A stretch of DNA of 15,391 bases from an uncultured Candidatus Saccharibacteria bacterium (GCA_915070155.1 CAJZFK010000006.1:1-15391), one strand, 5' to 3'. Positions 6,570 through 13,717 are shown, counted from the first letter of the stretch. Numbers and translations are program-made. The notes: a model not told the origin generated them from the sequence alone.

Positions 6570-7433
6570 ATGTTGGACAAGATTATCCATCGCTGGTTAC
6601 GGATTCCGTATGCATTGAACGTGCATTATTTTTCTCGTCCGGAAAAACCGAAAGCGACAATCTTACTTATTCATGGACTGGGAACTTCGTGGCGAACATG
6701 GATGCCGCTGGAGCCGTATTTACCAAAGGGCACGCGAGTTATAGCAATTGATATGCTGGGATTTGGCAATTCGCCCAAGCCTGATTGGAAAACCTACAAT
6801 ATTCACGACCAAGCCGCAAGTATTGTCGCCACTTTGCGTAGGGAATTCATAAATAACGTCGATATCATCATCGGCCATTCTATGGGCTCGCTGGCTGCCG
6901 TAGAGCTCGCCAAGCAATATCCGAATCTAAGCAAGTCGCTGGTTTTGTGTAGTCCGCCGATATATTATCCGAGGGTTGACGAAAAAATTCATCATCCGGA
7001 GAAGATTTTGCGTGCGCTTTATGAGTTTTTCAATAGCCATCCGCGCAGCTCGAAACGTTTTTTGCAATTCGCTGATCGGCACAATATTTGGCCTGACGCT
7101 GGATTTAAGGCCGATGAAGTTACCGCCGAGTCGTTTTTAATCGCCCTGAACACCGCAATTATCAATCAGACGACAATGAATGACATCACTAAGCTCACTC
7201 TTCCGATTGCTATTTTGTCTGGAAAACTCGACCCACTGATTGTCGAGAGAAACCTGAAGAAATTAGCAAAAGATCATAACAATATCACTCATACGTCAAT
7301 GGCAACTCAACGGCATGAAATAACCGATAAATATGCGAAGAAGCTGTCGGAAATTATGAAAGATTATTTGGCGGGAAAATATTCACCAAAAACAAATCGC
7401 CCTATAGCGAAGTCCAAACGAGGAAGCTTATGA
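6570..7433 (+). CDS. Alpha/beta hydrolase family protein
   Basis: The 287-residue product has the full alpha/beta hydrolase signature: the oxyanion-hole HGLGTSWRTW (HG at 35-36), the nucleophile elbow GHSMGS with Ser104, the acid in SGKLDPLI (Asp221) and the catalytic histidine in QRHEI (His249). No signal peptide is seen, so it is probably cytoplasmic. The substrate cannot be read from the sequence; esterases, lipases and C-C bond hydrolases share this layout. The C-terminus is basic (KTNRPIAKSKRGSL). The stop overlaps the next gene's start by four bases (ATGA), implying translational coupling with the CYTH gene. The start codon lies right after a -10 box, suggesting a leaderless message. 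Confidence 0.9.
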   Translation: MLDKIIHRWLRIPYALNVHYFSRPEKPKATILLIHGLGTSWRTWMPLEPYLPKGTRVIAIDMLGFGNSPKPDWKTYNIHDQAASIVATLRREFINNVDIIIGHSMGSLAAVELAKQYPNLSKSLVLCSPPIYYPRVDEKIHHPEKILRALYEFFNSHPRSSKRFLQFADRHNIWPDAGFKADEVTAESFLIALNTAIINQTTMNDITKLTLPIAILSGKLDPLIVERNLKKLAKDHNNITHTSMATQRHEITDKYAKKLSEIMKDYLAGKYSPKTNRPIAKSKRGSL

Positions 7434-8002
7434 TTGAAATCGAATCCAAATTCAAATTAGCGTCTGATATTACTCGCGATAATCTCATCGCCATACTAAA
7501 AAGCCAATTCATCGCACCCATCTCAAGCAAACGCCAAATCGATACGGTGTTTTTATTGCCCGAGCAAGTTGACGCGCCAATTGTTCCTGGCTCAAAAATT
7601 ATGCGAGTGCGCGATGTTCTTAATCCGGAAACTGGCGAGTTGCAACGGAGCTTGATGACGCTGAAGGTCGAGGGACAGACAAAGCTAGCGTCTGATGAAT
7701 ATGAATTTGCAGTTGATGACGGAAATGTGGCGCGCCAAATGCTCGCAGCGCTGGACTGGCAAGAAGTTGTCACGGTTGATAAAGTCCGCCTTGAATCGAA
7801 AACTGAGGACTATACGGTCTGCATCGATGAAGTTGTTGGGCTAGGGCTATTTATTGAGCTGGAAGTTTTGACTGAAGACGATGTGAGCGCTGGAGACATC
7901 CAACAGCAAATGCATACATTCCTCAAAAACTTAAATATCGACGGCAAATTATGGAAAATTCCGTACGACACAAGCATTAGAAATCTGCAAAATAACGTTT
8001 AA
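7430..8002 (+). CDS. CYTH domain protein (triphosphate-binding tunnel fold)
   Basis: CYTH proteins bind triphosphates in an eight-stranded tunnel; members include thiamine triphosphatase, inorganic triphosphatase and class IV adenylate cyclase. This 190-residue protein starts with the defining ExExK (Glu3, Glu5, Lys7) and continues with RQIDTVF, the Arg pair in MRVRD (59, 61), LTLK-like MTLK (Lys79), DEYEF (about 89-93), VDKVR (118, 120) and the acidic CIDEVVGLGLFIELE (Asp133, Glu134, Glu143, Glu145). All charge positions expected for metal and phosphate binding appear present. Exact activity is undecided, but triphosphatase is the more common function. Its last 42 bases recur after the next gene. 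Confidence 0.88.
   Translation: MIEIESKFKLASDITRDNLIAILKSQFIAPISSKRQIDTVFLLPEQVDAPIVPGSKIMRVRDVLNPETGELQRSLMTLKVEGQTKLASDEYEFAVDDGNVARQMLAALDWQEVVTVDKVRLESKTEDYTVCIDEVVGLGLFIELEVLTEDDVSAGDIQQQMHTFLKNLNIDGKLWKIPYDTSIRNLQNNV
7958..7999 (+). repeat. 42-bp direct repeat, copy 1 (3' end of the CYTH gene)
   Basis: This segment encodes the last residues of the CYTH protein (IPYDTSIRNLQNNV). A copy with 40/42 identity occurs 602 bp downstream, flanking the GrpB gene. Identity stops abruptly on both sides. Confidence 0.95.
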
Positions 8003-8024
8003 TTGATTAAATCTAGGAGGTCTT

Positions 8025-8546
8025 ATGTCGGTTGAAATTAAAAGATCCAAAAAAGACATATCGGCTGTCTTTACGCGCGTGAAAAATAAATTAGCGCTAG
8101 TGCTTGCGGATAGTTCGCAAATTCATCATGTCGGCAGTACCGCGGTACTTGGTTTGGATGGTAAAAATATCCTAGATATCCTTATTTCTGCTAAAGATAG
8201 CGAACACATGAACGAGCTGCGGGACAAATTGGTAGCAATTGGATATTTTCCTTCATTAAATCCAAGTTCCCGTCAAGGGTATATCTTCCTGGCATCCCGA
8301 CAAGAAGAAACTGGCGAGGGCGATATTCATATTCACCTCGCGGTCGCGAATACTGAAACGCACGATAACTTCTTAATTATCAGAGATTATCTAAGGTCTC
8401 ACAATGACGAAGCTGATCAATATTCAAAGATAAAATATCAATATGCCAAGCAAGCAAATTACGACAGGTCAGCGTATAAAAAACTTAAAGCAGCTTATGT
8501 CGATAAGTTATTGCAACGTGCCAGGCAGTGGAAAAATGGCGGCTAA
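8025..8546 (+). CDS. GrpB/UPF0157 family protein
   Basis: The GrpB family has a nucleotidyltransferase-like fold and no settled biochemical role in most bacteria. The 173-residue product carries IHHVGSTAVLGLDGKNILDILI (the family's HVGSTSVPGL-like motif, Gly37-Ser38, with Asp51), then DIHIHLAVANTETHDNFLIIRDYLRSH and a helical tail with YAKQANYDRSAYKKLKAAYVDKLLQRA. These match the two conserved halves of the family. It has a strong Shine-Dalgarno (AGGAGG, 8015-8020), unlike most of its neighbours. It is flanked by the two copies of the 42-bp repeat, suggesting that it was inserted here. Confidence 0.85.
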   Translation: MSVEIKRSKKDISAVFTRVKNKLALVLADSSQIHHVGSTAVLGLDGKNILDILISAKDSEHMNELRDKLVAIGYFPSLNPSSRQGYIFLASRQEETGEGDIHIHLAVANTETHDNFLIIRDYLRSHNDEADQYSKIKYQYAKQANYDRSAYKKLKAAYVDKLLQRARQWKNGG

Positions 8547-8559
8547 TCTCCTCATTCAT

Positions 8560-8601
8560 ATTCCGTACGACACAAGTATTAAAAATCTGCAAAATAACGT
8601 T
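8560..8601 (+). repeat. 42-bp direct repeat, copy 2 (after the GrpB gene)
   Basis: It is identical to 7958-7999 except for C to T at 8577 and G to A at 8582. In the CYTH frame these changes are silent (Ser) and Arg to Lys. Here the segment belongs to no complete CYTH gene; it falls in a 23-codon ORF (8536-8607, MAANLLIHIPYDTSIKNLQNNVS) that begins inside the GrpB gene and is probably a relic, not a gene. Confidence 0.95.
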
Positions 8602-8609
8602 AGTTAGCG

Positions 8610-8615
8610 TATACT
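8610..8615 (+). promoter_or_regulatory. -10 box of the Ham1-like gene, leaderless start
   Basis: TATACT ends seven bases before the ATG at 8623, predicting transcription starting at or one base before the start codon. It lies just outside the edge of repeat copy 2. The -35 region is poor. Confidence 0.55.
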
Positions 8616-8622
8616 TATCAAT

Positions 8623-9213
8623 ATGAAACAAGAGAATAGTCCAATTTATTTTATCACTTCCAATCACAGCAAATTCACCAGTCTTCAAGAACTCCTTCAG
8701 CCGCTTGGTGTTGATTTAAGGCAGCTCGATTATGATTTTGACGAAGGGCGCGGACTAGATATTCAAACGATTGCCAAAAGTAAATTATCTCAAGCCAAAA
8801 AAGCGTTTCCGAACAAGCGCCTGGTCGTTGATGATCGCGGTTTCTTCATTCCGGCACTGAAGGGTTTTCCGGGGCCGTTTGTTAAATTGCTACTGAACAG
8901 CTTTAGCTATCCCGGCATTATCAAGTTGATGAAAGACGAGACTGATCGTCGAGCTATTTTTTCTTTTGCGGTTGGCTATTTTGACGGCGAAAAAGACCAC
9001 ATTTTCGTAGCCAACGAAGAGGGATTTATCGTTGACGAGCCACGTGGCGATAGTCTCCATGGCTGGACGGAATTACTGTATATTTATGGGCATCCGAGCT
9101 TTCCTGGTCGCAGTTTGGCAGAATTGAACGACGAAGAATGGCAGGAATATCTGACGATAATTGAGAAAGTTGATGGGCTCGCGATGTTGAGGGATTATTT
9201 AGTAAACTCATGA
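8623..9213 (+). CDS. Ham1/RdgB/ITPase-like nucleoside triphosphate pyrophosphatase
   Basis: Ham1-family enzymes cleave non-canonical purine triphosphates (ITP, XTP, dITP) to monophosphates, keeping them out of DNA and RNA. The 196-residue product has the entry motif YFITSNHSKFTSLQELL (Thr12, Ser13, Asn14 and Lys17), the core VVDDRGFFIPALKGFPGPFVKLLL with Asp70-Asp71, and DRRAIFSFAVGYF, equivalent to the RAxF strand. The core resembles the eukaryotic ITPA form (GLPGPYIKWFL) more than E. coli RdgB. One oddity is Arg72 where Ser or Thr usually follows the acidic pair. Its end overlaps the next start by four bases (ATGA). The substrate is inferred from the family. Confidence 0.85.
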   Translation: MKQENSPIYFITSNHSKFTSLQELLQPLGVDLRQLDYDFDEGRGLDIQTIAKSKLSQAKKAFPNKRLVVDDRGFFIPALKGFPGPFVKLLLNSFSYPGIIKLMKDETDRRAIFSFAVGYFDGEKDHIFVANEEGFIVDEPRGDSLHGWTELLYIYGHPSFPGRSLAELNDEEWQEYLTIIEKVDGLAMLRDYLVNS

Positions 9214-9512
9214 AAATTGACGACAAATATGTTCATCAAGCGATCATTGCTCGCGAAATAGTAGACCTTTACCGAAATTCGCCAGATAAATATGAGGTGG
9301 CGGAGTCTCTTAGTTCGTTATGTTTTGCAATGGCACGATTAACTAATTGTGATAAAGTTGACTATCCAACAATTGACTGGGATGATTTAGCAAGTAACTT
9401 TGATGGCATAGCAACATCCCAAAGTGATGTATCAGCTATACGAAAGATAGAAAATGATATAGCGTCTACATATAAAAAATCTTTAAAGATTATAAAGCAA
9501 CAACTAAGCTGA
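9210..9512 (+). CDS. Small protein of unknown function, coupled to the Ham1-like gene
   Basis: I do not recognise this 100-residue protein. It is acidic in the middle (DYPTIDWDDLASNFDG), mostly helical by composition, with no signal peptide, membrane segment or metal-binding motif; the two Cys (38 and 47) are isolated. Its start codon overlaps the stop of the upstream gene (ATGA), so it is probably translated by coupling and would be expressed with the nucleotide pyrophosphatase. Its sequence is more A+T-rich than the genes around it, which might reflect later acquisition. Whether it acts with its neighbour is unknown. Confidence 0.65.
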   Translation: MKIDDKYVHQAIIAREIVDLYRNSPDKYEVAESLSSLCFAMARLTNCDKVDYPTIDWDDLASNFDGIATSQSDVSAIRKIENDIASTYKKSLKIIKQQLS

Positions 9513-9565
9513 GCTAGGAAGAAAGACCGCCGCTCCTTAATGTCATTTTACTAATCGTAGCCTCT

Positions 9566-9757
9566 GTGTTCGGTATGGTAATCGGTTTCACTGTTTGTCT
9601 GGCTGAATCGCTGCATATTTATACTAAAATCGGGTTCTTAGCGATGGTAGAATTTATTATTTCGCCGCCAACATGGACAATATTATGGAAAGCAAATCCG
9701 ATGGCCGTCCTATCTCTCTTATTCTCAATCGGTTTATCTATTTACATCATTTTATGA
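9566..9757 (+). CDS. Possible small membrane protein or 5'-truncated remnant
   Basis: An open frame ends with TGA at 9755-9757 and encodes two hydrophobic segments, one around VFGMVIGFTVCLAES and one at the C-terminus (AVLSLLFSIGLSIYIIL). The best available start is GTG at 9566 (63 aa), or ATG at 9575, but neither has a Shine-Dalgarno. The frame stays open from 9518, and the residues before the GTG (LLNVILLIVAS) clearly continue the first hydrophobic segment. No ATG, GTG or TTG exists in that upstream part. So either the gene lost its beginning, or it uses a rare start. I do not recognise the protein. Confidence 0.35.
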   Translation: MFGMVIGFTVCLAESLHIYTKIGFLAMVEFIISPPTWTILWKANPMAVLSLLFSIGLSIYIIL

Positions 9758-9795
9758 GTTTGGCTCATATCCAAGCGAGCTGTTTTATAGAACGT

Positions 9796-9824
9796 TTGCG
9801 AATTTTAGCAATTAGCGTTATAAT
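9796..9824 (+). promoter_or_regulatory. Promoter before the racemase leader ORF
   Basis: TTGCGA (9796-9801, 4/6) and TATAAT (9819-9824, 6/6) are spaced by 17 bp. The -10 ends six bases before the ATG of the short leader ORF at 9831. No other convincing promoter lies between here and the racemase gene at 9981. Confidence 0.7.
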
Positions 9825-9830
9825 CACCCC

Positions 9831-9908
9831 ATGACTATAAAACGACAATTCATCAGCACCGCCTGGCAAAGCACGCGTTTTCGCCGCGGCTTGTTGAATT
9901 GTTCGTAA
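9831..9908 (+). CDS. Putative 25-residue leader peptide before the Asp/Glu racemase
   Basis: The ORF reads MTIKRQFISTAWQSTRFRRGLLNCS and starts exactly where the message should begin, so it would be translated as a leaderless mRNA. It is basic and too short to be an enzyme. Its position between a good promoter and a terminator, in front of a gene with its own Shine-Dalgarno but no promoter, is that of an attenuator leader. Bases 9885-9892 in its last codons can pair with 9939-9946, the 5' arm of the terminator. There is no run of one codon, so any stalling signal is not obvious. It could also be chance. Confidence 0.35.
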   Translation: MTIKRQFISTAWQSTRFRRGLLNCS

Positions 9909-9936
9909 ATTTCTTCTGAAAATACCAACCATGACT

Positions 9937-9959
9937 AGAGGCCGCGCGCGGTCTTTTTT
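9937..9959 (+). terminator. Terminator-like hairpin upstream of the racemase gene (candidate attenuator)
   Basis: AGAGGCCG (9937-9944) pairs with CGGTCTTT (9949-9956) around a CGCG loop, allowing two G-U pairs, and is followed by TTTT. It stands between the leader ORF and the racemase, so transcription must pass it to reach the gene. The 5' arm can alternatively pair with 9885-9892. Confidence 0.6.
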
Positions 9960-9980
9960 ATATAACCCAAAGGAGAAATT

Positions 9981-10679
9981 ATGAAGCAAAGAATAATTAT
10001 CATCGGCGGCATGGGGCCGCAGGCAAGCTTGGAACTACACCGACGGATGATTCAGCAGGCGCTGGCAGATGGCGCGAAGGATGGCACGGATTTTCCGCAT
10101 ATAGTTCATTTGTCGCTGCCGGTTCCTGATTTTATCGCCAACGAATCGCGACGCAGCGAAGCCTTGGAAATTATCATAAACGAGCTGAAAAATATTGACG
10201 CGTCGATGGACGACGTTATTATAATTGCCTGCAATACTGCACATTTGTTGCAGCCCGATATTAAACAGCGGCTGAATATTCGCATAACTTCCATGGTGGA
10301 TGCTGCAATTGATTATGCTAGCAGCCATTATAAAACAATTCGATTGTTAGCGTCGCCGACAACCATCCGCACTGGACTATATGATAAGCCGTTGAAAGCC
10401 GCCGGAGTAACCGTATTAACGCCGGATAAGGACGAGGAAAAAGCGCTGGAAGTGATAATTCGCGCAGTAATTTCTGGGCAAACAATACCTCAGGCGGCGC
10501 TGGATAAAATACCAATAACAGCCCAATCCGAGCAGGCGAATGCAGTAAACTATATCAATAATTACCTCAGTAGTCCGCCAGTATTATTAGGCTGCACCGA
10601 ATTATCCTGCGCCTTCGCCGAAAAACCAAACACCATTGACCCAATGAACATTTTGTTACGTTACTTAATAATCGAATAA
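9981..10679 (+). CDS. Aspartate/glutamate racemase family protein
   Basis: The family interconverts L- and D-aspartate or glutamate by a two-cysteine mechanism without cofactor, in the cytoplasm. The 232 residues show IIIIGGMGPQAS at the start, the first catalytic cysteine in IIACNTAH (Cys84), and the second in LLGCTELS (Cys205), both intact. The length fits the aspartate racemase/YgeA branch better than MurI. Its product could be a D-amino acid for peptidoglycan, but the substrate cannot be read from sequence. AAAGGAG (9969-9975) gives a proper Shine-Dalgarno. Transcription probably comes through the leader at 9796-9959, so expression may be attenuated. Confidence 0.9.
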   Translation: MKQRIIIIGGMGPQASLELHRRMIQQALADGAKDGTDFPHIVHLSLPVPDFIANESRRSEALEIIINELKNIDASMDDVIIIACNTAHLLQPDIKQRLNIRITSMVDAAIDYASSHYKTIRLLASPTTIRTGLYDKPLKAAGVTVLTPDKDEEKALEVIIRAVISGQTIPQAALDKIPITAQSEQANAVNYINNYLSSPPVLLGCTELSCAFAEKPNTIDPMNILLRYLIIE

Positions 10680-10682
10680 TGT

Positions 10683-10688
10683 TATAAT
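10683..10688 (+). promoter_or_regulatory. -10 box of trpS, leaderless start
   Basis: A consensus TATAAT ends seven bases before the trpS ATG and lies just after the racemase stop. Predicted transcription begins at or one base before the start codon. The -35 is weak. Read-through from the racemase is also possible. Confidence 0.65.
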
Positions 10689-10695
10689 ATATCTA

Positions 10696-11739
10696 ATGAA
10701 ACCATCAAAACCCGTAATTCTCACTGGCGTTCGCGCTAACAACAACATCCACATAGGTAATTACTTTGGGGCTATTTTGCCGATTATCAACATGGCGAAA
10801 CGTCGATCGGACGAATATGATATCAATCTATTCATCCCAGACCTTCACAGTTTTACGACGCCAATTGACCACAGTAAGCTATACGACAGCACCCTGAACA
10901 ACGCGCGAGTTTACACCGCCGCCGGATTGCCGCTGGACAACCCTTCCGTTCATCTTTACCGCCAAAGCTACGTCCCGGCGCACAGTGAACTGGCGTGGAT
11001 TCTGGATTGCTTTACTGGATTTGGCGAGATGAGTCGAATGACGCAGTTTAAGGACAAGGAGAGTAAAGGCGATGCCTCCGTTGGACTATTTAACTATCCC
11101 GTCCTGATGGCTGCCGACATTCTACTTTACGGCGCGACTTACGTGCCAGTTGGCGACGACCAGACTCAGCATTTGGAGTTCACGCGTGATATTGCCGAGC
11201 GAATGAATCGTAAGTTTGGCGATCTATTTATCGTGCCGAAACCTGTAATTCAGCAACATCAATTCTTCGGAAAAGATCAAGGATTGAGGATTAAAGATCT
11301 CGTGAATCCAGCGAAGAAAATGAGCAAATCTGACGAGAGTGGCAAGGGAATTATTTTCCTTTCTGACGATCCAAAATCGGCACATAAGAAAATAATGAGC
11401 GCAACAACAGATTCAATTGGCAAAGTTCAATACGACAAGGAAAATCAGCCGGGAATTTCTAATTTGCTGGAGATTTTGACTTTGGTTCGGCAAGATGCTG
11501 GCAGGGAAGTTACTTTGGAGCAGACCGCCAACGAGTACTTTGGGATGGATCGTTATGGTGATTTCAAGCGAATCGTGGCTGACGAAGTTGCGAAATTTTT
11601 GGAGAATTTCCAGAATCGGCTTGCGGCGGTTGATGAGCGAGCAATTGAAGAGAAGCTGGCTTCCAGTGAAAAAGACATGAATGTCGTCGCCAATGAAACT
11701 TTGTACCGTGTTCAAAAAGCTGTAGGACTTCGAAAATAG
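10696..11739 (+). CDS. trpS: Tryptophan-tRNA ligase
   Basis: TrpRS charges tRNA-Trp using ATP. This 347-residue class I synthetase carries the first ATP motif as HIGNYFGAI (residues 19-27) after ILTGVRANNNI, and the second as KMSKS (208-212) followed by DESGKGIIFL. Between them are GFGEMSRMTQFKDKE, FNYPVLMAADILLYGATYVPVGDDQTQHLEFTRDIAERMN and the loop before KMSKS, all typical of bacterial TrpRS. Length is about that of E. coli (334 aa). There is no Shine-Dalgarno; the start follows a -10 box. It is probably co-transcribed with the pseudouridine synthase gene 12 bases downstream. Confidence 0.96.
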   Translation: MKPSKPVILTGVRANNNIHIGNYFGAILPIINMAKRRSDEYDINLFIPDLHSFTTPIDHSKLYDSTLNNARVYTAAGLPLDNPSVHLYRQSYVPAHSELAWILDCFTGFGEMSRMTQFKDKESKGDASVGLFNYPVLMAADILLYGATYVPVGDDQTQHLEFTRDIAERMNRKFGDLFIVPKPVIQQHQFFGKDQGLRIKDLVNPAKKMSKSDESGKGIIFLSDDPKSAHKKIMSATTDSIGKVQYDKENQPGISNLLEILTLVRQDAGREVTLEQTANEYFGMDRYGDFKRIVADEVAKFLENFQNRLAAVDERAIEEKLASSEKDMNVVANETLYRVQKAVGLRK

Positions 11740-11751
11740 GGAGCAAATCGC

Positions 11752-12897
11752 GTGAAAATATTACCTCGAACAGTGCTGAAAATAGCTAGATTGTACAAAT
11801 TAGCAGACGACAATACGCCCGTCAAAGCGCTGCGTCGATTGGAAATTCAAACAGACAAATCTCATGTTTTTGCGGATTTTATTTTGAATAAGCAGCATTT
11901 TGCACTGCTTTATGGTTCGATTGTCGACGAAGAGTCCATTGACGAATTGTGGACAGAAAGACCAGATAATGCCGAGATTTTACCGAATCCGCTAGACCCA
12001 GAATTTATCGAAACGCCGTTCCAAGGAAAATACGTCATAATGTTCCGAATTTCGCCAACCAAAGTGCGCTTGGATATTTATTTATCGACCAAATTCGACA
12101 CGACAATTTCCCGAAGTCTTTGGCAAAAATACATAAAAGCTGGATATGTTTCGGTTAATAATAAAGCCGTGACGACGCCAAAATTTGAGGTTGATGAGAC
12201 TGATGAGATTGCGCTTAATTTGCCAGAAAAAGAGCAGACGGACGTCGACTTGCCGATTTTATACGAGGATGATGATGTGATTGTCGTCAATAAACCAAGC
12301 GGGCTATTGACGCACGCGAAGGGCGGACTTTCTGATGAGCCGACGGTTGCGGAGATAATTCGCCCCAAAACCTCATTCGCAACGGATACGGATCGTCCGG
12401 GAATTGTTCATAGGCTTGATCGCGACACCTCAGGGCTGTTGATTATCGCCAAAAATCCAGAATCTGCCGCGCATCTGCAGAGGCAATTTGCCGAGCGAAC
12501 CGCCAAGAAAACCTACATAGCGATAACCGACGGCAAGCCAAAGCTGAATGCCGCAAAAATTGATCTGCCAATTGGTCGCAATCCTTCAGCGCCGAGCACT
12601 TTTCGTATAGATCCGAACGGGAAACCAGCTCAGACGACTTACCATGTTTTGGCGGAAAATGATGCTCAATCACTCGTGGAGCTGAAGCCGACCACTGGTC
12701 GAACTCATCAATTGCGCGTCCATTTGGCTCATTTGAATGCACCGATTCTTGGCGATCGAGTTTATGGAAAGTCCTCGGATTGTCGTATGATGTTGCATGC
12801 TCAAAAATTAGAGATAACTTTGCCGTCTGGTGAGAGAAAAGTTTTTGAAGCCGCAGTTCCTGACGAATTCAAGAAATTCTTCCCAGAGGATTTATAA
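11752..12897 (+). CDS. RluA/RluD-family pseudouridine synthase with an N-terminal extension
   Basis: The enzyme isomerises uridine to pseudouridine in rRNA or tRNA. It starts with GTG, supported by AGGGAG eight bases upstream. Residues about 106-155 form an S4 RNA-binding domain (RLDIYLSTKFDTTISRSLWQKYIKAGYVSVNN split over that region). The catalytic domain contains DVIVVNKPSGLLTHA, HRLDRDTSGLLIIAK with catalytic Asp223, KTYIAI, and GRTHQLRVHLAHLNAPILGDRVYG. At 381 residues it exceeds E. coli RluD (326). The extra is a roughly 100-residue N-terminal region with no resemblance to a domain I know. Which uridine it modifies cannot be told. It directly abuts the next gene. Confidence 0.93.
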   Translation: MKILPRTVLKIARLYKLADDNTPVKALRRLEIQTDKSHVFADFILNKQHFALLYGSIVDEESIDELWTERPDNAEILPNPLDPEFIETPFQGKYVIMFRISPTKVRLDIYLSTKFDTTISRSLWQKYIKAGYVSVNNKAVTTPKFEVDETDEIALNLPEKEQTDVDLPILYEDDDVIVVNKPSGLLTHAKGGLSDEPTVAEIIRPKTSFATDTDRPGIVHRLDRDTSGLLIIAKNPESAAHLQRQFAERTAKKTYIAITDGKPKLNAAKIDLPIGRNPSAPSTFRIDPNGKPAQTTYHVLAENDAQSLVELKPTTGRTHQLRVHLAHLNAPILGDRVYGKSSDCRMMLHAQKLEITLPSGERKVFEAAVPDEFKKFFPEDL

Positions 12898-13707
12898 ATG
12901 CCTGAAGTGATTATATCCGCTCGAGATGCTCAAAAAATCAGCCAGATTTCATCGCAATTGCCGCACGCGCTTTTGGTAATTGCGGATTACGGGCTTGATG
13001 GACTAGGCGTGGCTCAAATATTAGCAAAGAATAACGATACTTTTCACTTGAAACCACTTCCAGAAAAGCAAACTATATCCGTTGATCAAATCCGCGAGCT
13101 CATCTCTAAACTCCGAACTTACGCCATAAATCGTCGAGTTATTGTCATTGACGAAGCCGATTCAATGACCGAGCCGTCGCAAAATGCATTCCTGAAAGCG
13201 CTAGAAGAACCGAATAAAAATACCAATTTTATCCTTGTCGCAAAAAACCCGAAGTTGATGCTTGACACTGTTAGATCTCGTTGTCAGACGTTGACGCTTC
13301 ATAAAACGACATCCGCCCAGGATAAAAAGCTGCTTGAAAAGTACAATTTAGACCCAGCTTCCAGCCAACAAATCCTTTTTTTGGCTGCAGGGCGACCATT
13401 GTTGATTAAAGAGTTGGCGGAAAATCCAGAAAAATTCGCCGAATATCGACAATTAGCCACCGACGCAAAGCAAATTTTAGCCACAAATCGAGAATACGAC
13501 ACGTTTAAGAATCTCGTCAAATACTTTTCTGACCGCCAAAAAGCGATATTGCTGACGGATATTATAGTAAATATGATTCGCTTTCAATCTTTATCGCGCG
13601 GAATAAATCCGTCGCTTGAAGAGCAACTTGAAAAAACTACCTCTGTTGCGAGCGCGTTAAAATCTAACGCCAACGTCAGGCTGGCGCTGACGCAACTTGT
13701 GATATAA
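12898..13707 (+). CDS. holB: DNA polymerase III clamp-loader subunit delta-prime-like protein
   Basis: Delta prime is the stator of the clamp loader that places the sliding clamp on DNA. The 269-residue protein has the AAA+ Walker B-like VIVIDEADSM (81-90), NAFLKALEEP, the sensor-1 strand FILVAKNP, and the SRC motif in TVRSRCQ (127-129), which contacts a neighbouring ATPase subunit. A canonical P-loop is missing (ADYGLDGLG in its place), as is a zinc module, which fits delta prime and not the gamma/tau subunit. It is shorter than E. coli HolB (334 aa). Its ATG follows the previous stop without a gap, so the two are probably translated together. Confidence 0.85.
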   Translation: MPEVIISARDAQKISQISSQLPHALLVIADYGLDGLGVAQILAKNNDTFHLKPLPEKQTISVDQIRELISKLRTYAINRRVIVIDEADSMTEPSQNAFLKALEEPNKNTNFILVAKNPKLMLDTVRSRCQTLTLHKTTSAQDKKLLEKYNLDPASSQQILFLAAGRPLLIKELAENPEKFAEYRQLATDAKQILATNREYDTFKNLVKYFSDRQKAILLTDIIVNMIRFQSLSRGINPSLEEQLEKTTSVASALKSNANVRLALTQLVI

Positions 13708-13708
13708 T
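13700..13708 (+). promoter_or_regulatory. Extended -10 of the TPR protein gene
   Basis: TGATATAAT (TGn plus consensus TATAAT) overlaps the stop codon of the clamp-loader gene and ends nine bases before the ATG at 13718. Predicted untranslated leader is only about two or three bases. Confidence 0.6.
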
Positions 13709-13717
13709 AGTATAGAT

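Noticed and set aside
8536..8607. 23-codon ORF ending in the repeated CYTH tail
   Set aside because: It begins inside the GrpB gene without a ribosome site; the coding look comes from the duplicated segment, so it is best seen as a relic.
9758..9795. Possible terminator GCTC/GAGC after the small membrane ORF
   Set aside because: Only four base pairs, a ten-base loop and no clean T-run; too weak to call.
9765..9989. Minus-strand ORF of 74 codons over the racemase leader
   Set aside because: It needs a non-ATG start inside the racemase gene, is antisense to the promoter, leader ORF and terminator, and shows no ribosome site.
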